Positions 28,384 through 37,457 of a DNA stretch of 64,000 nt are shown in pieces (within the stretch, counting starts at the first letter, position 1; each line of letters opens with the position of its first letter). The position numbers and the translations under genes were made by a program. Under the pieces are notes generated by a model. It ran no database searches. It was given only the letters and a program-made list of their open reading frames with translations, and was not told the DNA's origin. This DNA comes from Bradyrhizobium sp. in8p8 (GTDB lineage: Bacteria > Pseudomonadota > Alphaproteobacteria > Rhizobiales > Xanthobacteraceae): contig NZ_AUGD01000002.1 in NCBI RefSeq assembly GCF_000426845.1, forward strand, positions 806,001 through 870,000, read 5' to 3'.

Positions 28384-29520
28384 TCAGGCCACGGCAATGA
28401 CGCCCTTCAGCTGGTCCCGGACCCGGCCCGCAATGGCGCGGTAGATCGCCGCATGAGGGCCGTCCGGCTCGCTGTCAACCACGGGATTTCCGGCATCCGA
28501 GGTGGCGCGAATCGCCATGTGCAGGGGGATCTCGCCCAGGAACGGTACCCCGAGCTTCTCAGCCTCGTGCCGGGCCCCACCATGGCCGAAAATGTCCGAG
28601 CGCGTCCCGCAATGCGGGCACTGGAAGTAGCTCATGTTCTCCACGATCCCGAGCACCGGCACGTTGACTTTCTTGAACATGGCAAGCCCCCGCCGCGCGT
28701 CGATCAAGGACAGGTCCTGCGGGGTCGAGACGATCACGGCGCCCTTGAGCGGCACGTTCTGCGCCAGCGTCAGCTGGGCATCGCCGGTACCCGGCGGCAT
28801 GTCGACCACCAGCACGTCGAGCTTGCCCCACTCGACGTCGCGCAGCATCTGCGTCACCGCCGACATCACCATGGGACCACGCCAGATCATCGCGGTCTCC
28901 TCCTCGACCAGGAAGCCGATCGACATGATGGCGAGCCCGAAACGCCGGAGCGGAATCATCTTGCGCTCCTCGTTCAGCTCCGGCTTGTCGCGCAGGCCCG
29001 TCAGGCGCGGCACCGAGGGGCCGTAGATATCGGCATCAAGCAACCCGACCTTGAGGCCGAGGTCGCGCAAGCCAAGCGCCAGATTCAGCGCGGTGGTCGA
29101 CTTACCGACGCCGCCCTTGCCGGAGGCGACCGCAATTACGGCGGCAACGCCCGGGATTTCCGATTGCCGCGCCATCGGCGATTGGCCTCCCTGCGGCGGC
29201 TTGTGGGCATGCGCCGGCTGCACGCCGGGCGTGCCGCGGCTCGGCTGCGGAGGTGGCGGCGGCGCGGAGCCCGGCTTGCGCTCGGCCGTCAGCGCCACCA
29301 TGACGGTGGTGACGCCTGGAATGGCGCGCACGGCGGCCTCCGCTTCGGCCCGGACCGATTCCCAGGCCCTCGCCTCGGCGGCATCGACATTGATCGAGAA
29401 GAACACCTTTCCGTCGGCCGCGCTGATTGCGCTCAGCACATTGGCATGGGTGAGCGCGACCCCGCGGGGCGACTTGACCCTGGTGAGGCTGTCGAGAACC
29501 TGTTGCTGCGTCACGCTCAA
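28384..29520 (-). CDS. apbC: Mrp/NBP35-family iron-sulfur cluster carrier ATPase
   Basis: 378 residues. The N-terminal MIP18-like domain (about 1-95) has SINVDAAEARAWESVRAEAE and IPGVTTVMVALTAERK. A Pro-rich linker follows, then a P-loop GKGGVGKSTTALNLALGL, the switch GLLDADIYGPSVPRL and VVDMPPGTGDAQLT. A CxxC motif, FQCPHCGTRSDIFG, holds the transferable cluster at the dimer interface. Role: assembly or delivery of Fe-S clusters in the cytoplasm. The start codon is a TTG at 29520 with AGGAG 7-8 bases upstream; a GTG at 29514 is also possible. Fe-S enzymes such as MoaA are plausible clients. Confidence 0.93.
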   Translation of the reverse strand: MSVTQQQVLDSLTRVKSPRGVALTHANVLSAISAADGKVFFSINVDAAEARAWESVRAEAEAAVRAIPGVTTVMVALTAERKPGSAPPPPPQPSRGTPGVQPAHAHKPPQGGQSPMARQSEIPGVAAVIAVASGKGGVGKSTTALNLALGLRDLGLKVGLLDADIYGPSVPRLTGLRDKPELNEERKMIPLRRFGLAIMSIGFLVEEETAMIWRGPMVMSAVTQMLRDVEWGKLDVLVVDMPPGTGDAQLTLAQNVPLKGAVIVSTPQDLSLIDARRGLAMFKKVNVPVLGIVENMSYFQCPHCGTRSDIFGHGGARHEAEKLGVPFLGEIPLHMAIRATSDAGNPVVDSEPDGPHAAIYRAIAGRVRDQLKGVIAVA

Positions 29521-29573
29521 AGCGCATCTCCTAGAGTTGAGGATGCCCCATTAGAGCGGAAACGCCCAAAAGG

Positions 29574-30011
29574 CTACTGCCGGCCGATATCGTCGGCCTT
29601 TTCGATGGGCGCTCCCCCCTGCTCCCTGGCAGCCTCGTAGTTCAGCTCGATCATGACGCCGTTTGGGTCGTGGACGAATATCTGCCAGAGCTCACCGCCG
29701 GGCACCTGACGGGCCTCGAACTTCATCCCCTTTGACGCCAGCCGCTGTTTCATGCCGTCAAAGCCGCGACTGACAAAGGCGACGTGGTGGACAACGCCTG
29801 AATCCGGCTTTTGTGGCTCAGCGGTAGGGGAAATATCGACGAGATGCACCACGGGCTTGCCCTCGCTATACATCCAGGCGCCCGGGAAGGCGAAGTTCGG
29901 CCGAGCGCCTTTTTCCAGGCCCAGCACGTCCTCGTAGAAGCGAACGGTCTCGGCCAGATTCCGGGTCCGGATGTTGAAATGATCGAGGACGCCAACACTC
30001 ACGCCGCCCAT
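29574..30011 (-). CDS. VOC-family (glyoxalase-like) protein
   Basis: 145 residues. The betaalphabetabetabeta module is repeated twice: GVLDHFNIRTRNLAETVRFY (first His ligand), AWMYSEGKPVVHLVDI, VVHHVAFVSRGFDGMKQRL, and LWQIFVHDPNGVMIELNY (final Glu ligand). The H...H...E set fits a metal-dependent vicinal oxygen chelate enzyme such as a lyase or dioxygenase. The substrate is unknown. It lies upstream of the Mrp gene on the same strand with a 53-base gap and may be co-transcribed. Confidence 0.85.
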   Translation of the reverse strand: MGGVSVGVLDHFNIRTRNLAETVRFYEDVLGLEKGARPNFAFPGAWMYSEGKPVVHLVDISPTAEPQKPDSGVVHHVAFVSRGFDGMKQRLASKGMKFEARQVPGGELWQIFVHDPNGVMIELNYEAAREQGGAPIEKADDIGRQ

Positions 30012-30195
30012 GCTCTCGCTCCCTCATTTTGAAGTCCTTGGGTCCGCCATCCTAGCACAGGGGGCGGCCAAACGAAGCCGTTGCCCTCTGGCCTCAAGGG
30101 TTTATGGTGCGCGTCCAGTCCGCCCTCACCGCGGAACCCAGGCATCCCTTGCTTGGCAAGAACCGTAAAACCCAAACTACGGACAAGGTACCACA

Positions 30196-31068
30196 ATGGC
30201 TAAAGTCGCTTTCCTCGGCCTCGGCGTGATGGGCTTCCCCATGGCCGGACACCTCGTGAAGAAAGGGGGCCATGAGGTCACCGTCTATAACCGCACCGCG
30301 GCCAAGGCGAAGGAATGGGCGGACAAGTTCGGCGGCAAGACAGCACCGACCCCGAAGGCCGCCGCGGAGGGCCAGGACTTCGTGATGTGCTGCGTCGGCA
30401 ACGACAATGACCTGCGCGCAGTCACGATCGGACCCGACGGCGCGTTCGCCGGCATGCGGAAGGGTGCGACCTTCGTCGACCATACCACTGCCTCCGCCGA
30501 GGTTGCGCGAGAGCTGGATGCAGCCGCCACCAAGGCCGGGTTCAAATTCGTCGACGCGCCGGTCTCCGGCGGCCAGGCCGGCGCCGAGAACGGCGTCCTG
30601 ACCGTGATGTGCGGTGGCGCGGAGGACGCGTATTCCGGCGCCGAGCCGATCATCACAGGCGCCTACGCGCGGATGTGCAAACTGCTCGGGCCCGCTGGCT
30701 CCGGTCAGCTGACGAAGATGGTCAACCAGATCTGCATCGCCGGTCTGGTGCAGGGTCTCTCCGAGGGGATCCACTTCGCCAAGAAGAGCGGCCTCGACGT
30801 GGCCGCGGTCATAGAGACTATCTCGAAGGGGGCCGCACAATCCTGGCAGATGGAAAATCGCTACAAGACAATGAACGAGGGCAAGTACGATTTCGGCTTC
30901 GCGGTCGAATGGATGCGCAAGGATCTCTCGATCGCGATCGCCGAGGCCCGCCGCAACGGCGCCAACCTGCCCGTTACCGCGCTGGTCGATCAGTTCTATT
31001 CTGAGGTCGAGAAAATGGGCGGCAAGCGCTGGGATACGTCGAGCCTGCTCGCACGCCTGCAACGCTGA
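30196..31068 (+). CDS. beta-hydroxyacid dehydrogenase (3-hydroxyisobutyrate / tartronate semialdehyde type)
   Basis: 290 residues, NAD(P)-dependent, cytoplasmic. The Rossmann start is FLGLGVMGFPMAGHLVKKGG. The substrate-binding motif is VDAPVSGGQAGAENGVLTVM, and the catalytic lysine is in TKMVNQICIAGLVQGLSEG. The C-terminal helical domain ends with DTSSLLARLQR. It could be GlxR (tartronate semialdehyde reductase), MmsB or a related reductase; sequence alone does not decide. The ATG at 30196 follows a short leader. A GC-rich hairpin lies 39 bases past the stop. Confidence 0.88.
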   Translation: MAKVAFLGLGVMGFPMAGHLVKKGGHEVTVYNRTAAKAKEWADKFGGKTAPTPKAAAEGQDFVMCCVGNDNDLRAVTIGPDGAFAGMRKGATFVDHTTASAEVARELDAAATKAGFKFVDAPVSGGQAGAENGVLTVMCGGAEDAYSGAEPIITGAYARMCKLLGPAGSGQLTKMVNQICIAGLVQGLSEGIHFAKKSGLDVAAVIETISKGAAQSWQMENRYKTMNEGKYDFGFAVEWMRKDLSIAIAEARRNGANLPVTALVDQFYSEVEKMGGKRWDTSSLLARLQR

Positions 31069-31107
31069 CGCTCGGTTACGGCCCGGTCCAGGGTCGCGCA
31101 GCTTCGA

Positions 31108-31135
31108 CTTCGTCGCGGCCTCGGCCGCGACGAAG
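31108..31135 (+). terminator. GC-rich hairpin between dehydrogenase and antiporter genes
   Basis: CTTCGTCGCGGCC at 31108-31120 and GGCCGCGACGAAG at 31123-31135 are a 13-bp perfect inverted repeat with a 2-base gap. No T run follows, so termination efficiency is uncertain. It stands 39 bases after the dehydrogenase stop. Confidence 0.5.
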
Positions 31136-31182
31136 CTTCAGCTAGGCGGGCGAACGGAAAACCATAATCTTCGGGGGGAGTC

Positions 31183-32700
31183 TTGCTTAGCGTGATCGCC
31201 GCCATTCTCGTCGTTGCCTGTGTCGGCCTAGCGCTGGAGCGTCGACGGGGACACCCCGAGGTCGCCAGGCGTGGAATCTATCGACGGCTCTCCCGCCTCA
31301 TCACCAGCCCGCTCATCGTTGCTATCCTGATCCTGACTGCATCACCTTCGCAGACTCTGGCCGCATCGCTCGATGGCGCCAGCATTGGCCCGCAATGGGC
31401 GCTTCCATTTGCGGGCATGCTGCTGTCCATCGCAATATTTCCGCTAGCAGCACCTCACTTCTGGGAGCATCATCAAGGCAAGATTGCCGCGATGTGGGCC
31501 GCCCTGATCGTGCTGCCGCTTGCAATCTGGTACGGTCCGCTTCCAACCATCCAGGCACTCGCTCATACCGCGCTGCTCGAATACGTCCCGTTCATTCTGC
31601 TGCTACTTGCCCTGTTCACGGTCGCCGGCGGAATCGTGGTGCGCGGCAATCTCCACGGCTCCCCGGTCCTGAATACGCTGCTGCTCGCGCTAGGCACTCT
31701 GATCGCGAGCGTCATCGGCACGACCGGCGCGTCGATGGTCATGATCCGGCCGGTGATCCGCGCCAACGACGACCGTCGGCACAACGCCCACGTCGTGATC
31801 TTCTTCATCTTTCTTGTGTCCAACATCGGCGGCTCGCTTTCACCCTTAGGAGACCCGCCGCTGTTTCTGGGCTTTCTGCGCGGCGTGGACTTCTTCTGGA
31901 CGACGACGCACCTGTTCCCCCAGACCACGTTCGCTGCCTGGATTCTGCTTGTCCTGTTCTTTTGCATCGATGCTTATCTTTACCGCAAGGAAGGCCGCGT
32001 CAAACCGGACCCAACTCCGGACAATCCCCTGCGGATCAGCGGCGGCCTCAACTTCGCTTTGATGGGAGTGATCATCACTGCGATCCTCTTGAGTGCCAAG
32101 CTCGACCTCGGCGGATTTGAAGTTCTGGGCACGCACCTCCAGCTGCAGAATCTTCTGCGCGATGCCGTGATGATCGGCGTCGTGTTCGCATCTCTCGCCG
32201 TCACCTCGAAGGAGGACCACGACGCGAACGGCTTCTCCTGGGGCCCCATAGTCGAGGTGGCAAAGCTGTTCGCCGGCATCTTCATCACCATCATCCCCGT
32301 GCTTGCAATTCTCAACGCGGGCAAATCCGGCGCGTTTGCCTCCGTCGTGAACATGGTCACCAACGCCGACGGGACGCCGAACAATGCCGCCTATTTCTGG
32401 TTGACCGGCGTGCTCTCATCCTTTCTCGACAATGCGCCAACCTATCTCGTCTTCTTCGAGCTTGCCGGAGGCGACGCCAAGCAGCTGATGACAAACGGCG
32501 CCGTCACCCTTGCGGCGATTTCCGCAGGTGCGGTGTTCATGGGCGCAAACTCCTACATCGGCAACGCGCCCAACTTCATGGTGTACGCGATCGCGCGAGC
32601 GGGCGGCGTCGCGATGCCGGGCTTCTTCGGATACATGGCCTGGACCTCCGTCCTGCTGCTGCCCGTGTTCGCATTGGTCACGCTCGTTTTCTTCAAATGA
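31183..32700 (+). CDS. nhaD: NhaD-type sodium:proton antiporter
   Basis: About 505 residues with some 12 membrane helices. Signatures are IGTTGASMVMIRPVIRANDD, HNAHVVIFFIFLVSNIGGSL, SPLGDPPLFLGFLRGVDFFW and, near the end, FMGANSYIGNAPNFMVYAIA and LSSFLDNAPTYLVFFELAGG. These are typical of the NhaD / citrate-transporter-fold group that exchanges Na+ or Li+ for H+ across the inner membrane. The first codon is a TTG at 31183 with GGGGGGAG close upstream; a GTG at 31192 with better spacing is a good alternative. Single gene; no partner seen. Confidence 0.85.
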   Translation: MLSVIAAILVVACVGLALERRRGHPEVARRGIYRRLSRLITSPLIVAILILTASPSQTLAASLDGASIGPQWALPFAGMLLSIAIFPLAAPHFWEHHQGKIAAMWAALIVLPLAIWYGPLPTIQALAHTALLEYVPFILLLLALFTVAGGIVVRGNLHGSPVLNTLLLALGTLIASVIGTTGASMVMIRPVIRANDDRRHNAHVVIFFIFLVSNIGGSLSPLGDPPLFLGFLRGVDFFWTTTHLFPQTTFAAWILLVLFFCIDAYLYRKEGRVKPDPTPDNPLRISGGLNFALMGVIITAILLSAKLDLGGFEVLGTHLQLQNLLRDAVMIGVVFASLAVTSKEDHDANGFSWGPIVEVAKLFAGIFITIIPVLAILNAGKSGAFASVVNMVTNADGTPNNAAYFWLTGVLSSFLDNAPTYLVFFELAGGDAKQLMTNGAVTLAAISAGAVFMGANSYIGNAPNFMVYAIARAGGVAMPGFFGYMAWTSVLLLPVFALVTLVFFK

Positions 32701-32816
32701 AGGCGCCGGCGCCTTTCCGCGGACTGAGACCCGGACGACGGTGGATTAACGCCCGGTTAAGGTAATTCTTTAGCTCCTTAAGTCACCTCTTAAGGATTTC
32801 TTGCCAGAGATAGACA

Positions 32817-34457
32817 ATGCAGAAGGCCCGCGTCCGGCGTGGGCAGGAATCGTGTTGCTTGATGAGTAACCCCGCTGAAAAGCCCGAGGTCGTGCAGCTT
32901 CCGGCCGAGCCGGTGAGCGCTCCATCGGCGAGCAGCCGAAGGGCTGCGGCGCAGCGGGTGCGTGAGGCACGGGACAAGTTAACGTCGACCAGTGGAACCC
33001 GTCCGGCTTTCGACGCCGAGATGCTGCGACAATACGCGCAAACGCGGCTGTCGGCCTCCTACGTCGTCATGCTGCTGGTGGTGGCCACCGGCGTGCTGTT
33101 CGGGCTGTGGATGCAGCCGATCCCGGCCGCGGCCTGGACAGTCGGCATGCTCTGCATCCACGCGGCGATGATCCGGAGCTGCCGGCGCTTCCTGAGCGAG
33201 CCCGCCTCTCCGACTGCGACGCGCGCCTGGCGGACGCGCTTCGTCGTGATCGATCTGCTCTATGGCCTGTGTTGGATGGCGATCCTGATCCATCCCGTGC
33301 TCGACATGGTCACGGAATCCCTGATGATGTTCCTGATGCTGCTCGTGATCGCAGTATCGAGCATGCTCGCCGCCAATCTGCCGATCGCCGCCCTTGCCGC
33401 CACCGCGCCGGTCGCGGTCGCAATGGCACTTAGCCTGGCGATGACCGGCTCGCTGGACAACTACATCCTGGCCGCGCTCGCCCTCGCCGCCGAAGGCTAC
33501 TTCGTGTTGCTGGCGCACCGCCTGCACTCCTCGACCTTCGCCACGCTGGAAGCGCGCGCCGAGAAAGACGCGCTGATCGGCGAGCTCGAACAGGCCAAGG
33601 CGATCTCGGACGAAGCGCGCCACCGCGCCGAAGCCGCCAACGTCGCCAAGTCGCGCTTCCTGGCACAGATGAGCCATGAGCTACGAACGCCGCTGAATGC
33701 GATCCTCGGCTTTTCCGAGGTGATGAAGAGCGAAATATTCGGGGCGCATGCGGTGCCGGTCTACAAGGAATATTCCGCCGATATTCACAATTCGGGCGTA
33801 CACCTGCTCAACCTCATCAACGAGATCCTCGATCTGTCGCGGATCGAGGCCGGTCGCTACGAACTCAACGAGGAAGCGGTGTCGCTGGTCGGTATCGTCG
33901 CCGACTGCCATCATTTGATGAAGCTGCGCGCATCGAGCCGCGGCATCACCATCCACGAAGTATTCGAGCAGGGCATGCCGAGGCTCTGGGCTGACGAGCG
34001 CGCGATCCGCCAGGTCGTGCTCAATCTGCTATCCAACTCGATCAAGTTCACACCTCAAGGCGGCGAGATCTGGCTCAAGGCGGGATGGACCGCCTCGGGC
34101 GGACAATATCTCTCGGTGAAGGACTCCGGCTCCGGCATCCCCGAAGACGAGATTCCGGTTGTGCTCGCCTCGTTCGGCCAGGGCTCCAACTCGATCAAGT
34201 CGGCCGAACAGGGCGCTGGCCTCGGTCTGCCCATCGCCAAGAATCTGATCGACCTGCATGGCGGCACGTTCACACTGAAATCGAAACTGCGCATCGGCAC
34301 CGAGGTGATCGTCACCTTCCCGCCGGAGCGCGTGATGAGTGCGCTTGCGCCGCTATCGGATGATGCTCCGCCGCTCCAGCCGGAGAGTTCCCCTCTGCCG
34401 GACGAGAAACGCCGGCCGCGGCACAAGCCCATCATGAGCGCCGGCACAGGCTCCTAA
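32817..34457 (+). CDS. PleC/PdhS-type sensor histidine kinase
   Basis: 546 residues from 32817 (531 from the ATG at 32862). The N-terminal 60 residues are polar, then a block of six or so short helices (YVVMLLVVATGVLFGLWMQP to ALALAAEGYFVLLAHRL) forms a membrane sensor with little periplasmic sequence. A coiled linker leads to FLAQMSHELRTPLNAILGFSEVMKSEIFG with the phosphoacceptor His. The DIHNSGVHLLNLINEILDLS segment is characteristic of DivJ/PleC/PdhS kinases that act on DivK-like regulators. N box NLLSNSIKFT, G boxes KDSGSGIPEDE and GAGLGLPIAK. No response regulator is adjacent. Confidence 0.88.
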   Translation: MQKARVRRGQESCCLMSNPAEKPEVVQLPAEPVSAPSASSRRAAAQRVREARDKLTSTSGTRPAFDAEMLRQYAQTRLSASYVVMLLVVATGVLFGLWMQPIPAAAWTVGMLCIHAAMIRSCRRFLSEPASPTATRAWRTRFVVIDLLYGLCWMAILIHPVLDMVTESLMMFLMLLVIAVSSMLAANLPIAALAATAPVAVAMALSLAMTGSLDNYILAALALAAEGYFVLLAHRLHSSTFATLEARAEKDALIGELEQAKAISDEARHRAEAANVAKSRFLAQMSHELRTPLNAILGFSEVMKSEIFGAHAVPVYKEYSADIHNSGVHLLNLINEILDLSRIEAGRYELNEEAVSLVGIVADCHHLMKLRASSRGITIHEVFEQGMPRLWADERAIRQVVLNLLSNSIKFTPQGGEIWLKAGWTASGGQYLSVKDSGSGIPEDEIPVVLASFGQGSNSIKSAEQGAGLGLPIAKNLIDLHGGTFTLKSKLRIGTEVIVTFPPERVMSALAPLSDDAPPLQPESSPLPDEKRRPRHKPIMSAGTGS

Positions 34458-34501
34458 CGAGATGCTTGCAGAAATGTCCGACGATCCATCACTATGTCCG
34501 A

Positions 34502-34705
34502 ATGAGCAAAGAAACGCCGTGCGTTGCCGTCTGCATGATCGATCCCAAGACCAAGCTATGCTTCGGCTGCGGCCGAACCTTGCCCGAGATCGCGCGCTGG
34601 CACGCCATGGAAAGCGCGGAGCGGCTCGCGACCATGGCCCTCTTGCCGGCGCGGATGGCGGAAGCCGGACTTACGCCGACCGGGGGATCGCCGAAACGCA
34701 TCTGA
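34502..34705 (+). CDS. DUF1289 cysteine-rich small protein
   Basis: 67 residues from MSKETPCVAVCMIDPKTKLC. The pattern C-x3-C-x8-C-x2-C (CVAVC...LCFGCGRT) followed by LPEIARWHAM is the DUF1289 signature; it probably binds one metal ion or Fe-S centre. An earlier in-frame ATG at 34466 lacks conserved sequence. It lies 45 bases after the kinase gene and 28 before the aspartic protease gene, so all three may share an operon. Function unknown. Confidence 0.85.
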   Translation: MSKETPCVAVCMIDPKTKLCFGCGRTLPEIARWHAMESAERLATMALLPARMAEAGLTPTGGSPKRI

Positions 34706-34733
34706 CCCGCCGGCTTGTGTTCGGAGGCGCGCG

Positions 34734-35288
34734 ATGATCCGCTTCCTGCTCGTTTTCGTCCTGCTCGCCGGCACGGCAGGTGCCGTCGTCGCCTATGGCG
34801 ACGCCGGTCAGATCGCACGCGCCAGCCACAAGGTTTCACACATTTTTCGTGCCCAGGCGGCGGCACCGGCCCCTGCCGTGCAGATCCCGCGCGGCCAGGG
34901 CGGCGAATTCGCGCTGCGTGCGAAGATCAATGGCGTCACCGCGCCAATGGTGATCGATACCGGCGCGACGTCGGTCGTGCTGACCTGGGAAACCGCAAAA
35001 GCAATCGGGCTGCCGCTCGAGATGCTTGAATATGACGTCGACCTGGAAACTGCCGGCGGCCGCACCAAGGCAGCCCGCCTCACGCTCGATCGTCTCTCCG
35101 TCGGTCAGCTCGTGGAAAAATCGGTGCCCGCTCTCGTCGTTCCACGCGGACAGATGAAAACCAATCTGCTCGGCATGAGCTTCCTCGATCGCCTGGAGAG
35201 CTGGGGCGTGCGCGCCGACACGTTGATGCTCACCGGCTATCCGGAGCTCCAGCGCAGTCCCCGCCGCTCGCGCACGGCCGTCAACTAA
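34734..35288 (+). CDS. TIGR02281-type clan AA aspartic protease
   Basis: 184 residues. Signal-anchor MIRFLLVFVLLAGTAGAVVA, a linker to about residue 55, then a retropepsin-like domain. The catalytic triplet is in VIDTGATSVVLTW, preceded by FALRAKINGVTAPM and followed by NLLGMSFLDRLESWGVR. It should act in the periplasm or at the inner-membrane outer face, as a dimer, since only one DTG is present. Natural substrates are unknown. It follows the DUF1289 gene closely. Confidence 0.87.
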   Translation: MIRFLLVFVLLAGTAGAVVAYGDAGQIARASHKVSHIFRAQAAAPAPAVQIPRGQGGEFALRAKINGVTAPMVIDTGATSVVLTWETAKAIGLPLEMLEYDVDLETAGGRTKAARLTLDRLSVGQLVEKSVPALVVPRGQMKTNLLGMSFLDRLESWGVRADTLMLTGYPELQRSPRRSRTAVN

Positions 35289-35293
35289 CCGAC

Positions 35294-36286
35294 TTACGCC
35301 GCCTCCACCGGGACGCGGGCGCCGATACGCGCGATCGCATCGCGCAGCACCTCGAGACCAGCGCCGGGCTTCACCCCCTGCTCGGCCAGATGACGACGGA
35401 AGGCTCGCGCGCCCGGCACGGCATGGAATGCGCCGACGAAATGCCGCGTGATCGCGTGCAGCCGCGTGCCGCGCGCGAGCTGCTGATCGATATAGGGCAT
35501 CATCGCCTCGAGCGCTTCCTGCATGGACGCGTGGGGCGCCGTCTCGCCGAAGATCTCGCCATCGACTGACAGCAGCCGCCATGGCTCCTGATATGCGGCG
35601 CGCCCAAGCATCACGCCATCGACATGGTCGAGATGTCCTTTCGCCTCTTCGAGGCAAGAGATGCCGCCGTTGATGATGACAGGCACATTGGGCATCGCGC
35701 GCTTGAGACGATAGACGCGATCGTAGTCGAGCGGGGGAATGTCGCGGTTTTCTTTCGGAGACAATCCGTTGAGCCAGGCCTTGCGGGCATGCACGATCAG
35801 CGTGTCGCAGCCGGAGGCGACCACCGCATGTGCGAGTGCATCGAGCGCGGCTTCCGGGTCCTGATCGTCGATTCCGATACGGCACTTCACCGTGACCGGA
35901 ATGGCGACGGTGCGCTTCATTGCAGCGACGCATCTCGCCACCAGCTCCGGCTCTGCCATCAGGCAGGCACCGAAGCGGCCATCCTTCACGCGATCGGATG
36001 GGCAGCCGACATTGAGATTGATCTCGTCGTAGCCGAAGGCCTCGCCGATCCGAGCAGCTTCGGCAAGGTCACGCGGATCCGAGCCGCCGAGCTGAAGCGC
36101 CACCGGATGCTCGCACGGATCGAACCCGAGCAGCCGCTTGCCGTCGCCATGAATGACGGCCCCGGTGGTAAGCATCTCCGTATAGAGCAGCGCCCGCCGG
36201 CTTAGGTGACGGTGGAACACCCGGCAATGCCGGTCGGTCCAATCCATCATCGGGGCCACAGAAAAGCGATAGTGTTGATATTCCAA
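35294..36286 (-). CDS. dusA: tRNA-dihydrouridine(20/20a) synthase
   Basis: FMN-dependent enzyme that reduces uridines in the tRNA D-loop. 330 residues. VAPMMDWTDRHCRVFHR at the N-terminus, EINLNVGCPSDRVKDGRFGACLM (Cys95 is the catalytic cysteine in GCP), VKCRIGIDD, and INGGISCLEEA (FMN phosphate). The frame opens with a TTG at 36286, with AGGAT upstream; no ATG is present in the usual place. The 5' end abuts a stub of a tyrosine recombinase and IS debris, and the 5' end of dusA is a known target of integrative elements. The unusual start may be the product of such an event. Confidence 0.95.
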   Translation of the reverse strand: MEYQHYRFSVAPMMDWTDRHCRVFHRHLSRRALLYTEMLTTGAVIHGDGKRLLGFDPCEHPVALQLGGSDPRDLAEAARIGEAFGYDEINLNVGCPSDRVKDGRFGACLMAEPELVARCVAAMKRTVAIPVTVKCRIGIDDQDPEAALDALAHAVVASGCDTLIVHARKAWLNGLSPKENRDIPPLDYDRVYRLKRAMPNVPVIINGGISCLEEAKGHLDHVDGVMLGRAAYQEPWRLLSVDGEIFGETAPHASMQEALEAMMPYIDQQLARGTRLHAITRHFVGAFHAVPGARAFRRHLAEQGVKPGAGLEVLRDAIARIGARVPVEAA

Positions 36287-36433
36287 TTACTTATCCTATT
36301 GCCTCAGCGGGCCAGAACAGGAACTAGCGCGGACGTATGCACTCTAACTAGCCAGAATTGCACACGCTTGTACCGCATTTGATCTCCCGGTGCACACGTA
36401 GCGCACACGAAATCGGGGTGGAGTGCACACGCA

Positions 36434-36520
36434 ATGCCGGCCTTTACAAAACTCGAATCGGGGAGCTGGCGCGTTCAGGTCAGGAGGAAGAACGAGTATG
36501 TCGCAAACGCGTTCGTTTGA
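36434..36520 (+). pseudogene. N-terminal stub of a tyrosine recombinase (phage-type integrase)
   Basis: An ATG at 36434 opens 28 codons, MPAFTKLESGSWRVQVRRKN and then EYVANAFV, before a TGA. The TKLxSGxWRVQVRRK start is typical of the arm-binding N-terminus of alphaproteobacterial phage or island integrases. The rest of the gene is gone, cut just before the IS3-family element. It reads away from dusA, 147 bases from its start, which is the usual layout for elements integrated into dusA. Upstream of it, GTGCACACG or GCACACG occurs four times between 36359 and 36432. Confidence 0.6.
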
Positions 36521-36533
36521 GCTGCTGCCGGTT

Positions 36534-37450
36534 TGATGGACACCGGGTTAAGCTAATCCCACCTTGCGCTCGAACTCAACCGGGCTGAGACAGCTGATGG
36601 TCGAGTGCCTGCGGGTGGCGTTGTAGAATCTTTCGATGTAGTCGAACACATCGGCTCGTGCCTCGTCTCTGGTCCTGTAGGTTTTGCTTTCCGTCCGTTC
36701 GGTCTTGAGCGAGGAGAAGAAGCTTTCCATCGCCGCGTTGTCCCAGACGTTGCCGGAGCGGCTCATGCTGCAAACGATGCCGTGGTCGGCCATCAGTCGC
36801 TGGAACTGATCGCTCGTATACTGACTGCTTGATCGGAATGATGCAGCAGCGCATCCGGCTTGCCGCGGCGCCAGACAGCCATCAACAAGGCGTCCGTCAC
36901 GAGTTGTGCCGTCATGGCGGCACTCATCGACCAGCCCACCACCTGGCGCGAGAACAGGTCGATCACCGCCGCCACATAGAGCCAGCCCTCGGCCGTCCAG
37001 AGATAAGTGAAGTCGGCGATCCACTTCTGGTTCGGCCGCTCGGCGACAAACCGCCGGTCCAGCAGGTTCGCTGGCATGCTCTCGAGTTGCCGATCGCCAC
37101 TGTCCTTCGGCAAGCGCCGGCGCCGCGGCCGCGCTCGCAAGCCTTGCAAGCGCATCAGCCGCTCGATGCGGTGCAGGCCACAGTCAGCCCCGTCGGCGAG
37201 CACGTCACGCCACACCCGGCGCGCGCCATAGGTGCGGTCACTCGCCAGGAAACTGGCCTTGACCTTACCGCCAAGCTCTTTGTCACTGCGGGATCTGGCG
37301 CTGGGAGAGCGGTTCAGCCAAGCATGGAAGCCCGACCGCGACACTCCCAGTGCTTCGCATAGCCATGCCACCGGCCAGACCGCCCGGTGCTTCGCGATGA
37401 AGACGAACTTCATGTCGCTTCCTTAGCGAAGAAGGCTGCGGCCTTAGGTC
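36534..37450 (-). mobile_element. truncated IS3-family insertion sequence
   Basis: One end is clear: TGATGGACACCGG at 36534-36546 looks like an IS3-type terminal sequence. The other end is missing: only the last codons of OrfA (KAAAFFAKEAT, 37410-37443) remain before unrelated DNA starts near 37450. OrfB is nearly complete but frameshifted. The element is therefore a non-autonomous remnant that sits between the integrase stub and a RES-domain fragment. Confidence 0.75.
36548..37413 (-). pseudogene. IS3-family transposase OrfB, frameshifted
   Basis: The reading MKFVFIAKHRAVWPVAWLCE from 37413 carries an HTH_21-like segment (YGARRVWRDVL), then DDE residue 1 in WIADFTYLW and residue 2 in LLHHSDQ. 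There the frame is lost: one base is missing near 36831 (CAAGCAGTCAG where CAAGGCAGTCAG would give DQGSQYTS). The other frame continues QYTSDQFQRLMADHG and contains the final Glu in AAMESFFSSLKTE, ending at 36548. Restoring one G would give a 288-residue transposase. The lost base makes it inactive unless it is a sequencing error. Confidence 0.82.
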
Positions 37451-37457
37451 TGCACGC

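Noticed and set aside
36287..36433. tRNA gene as integration site upstream of the integrase stub
   Set aside because: No cloverleaf sequence could be found; the integration target is more simply dusA itself.
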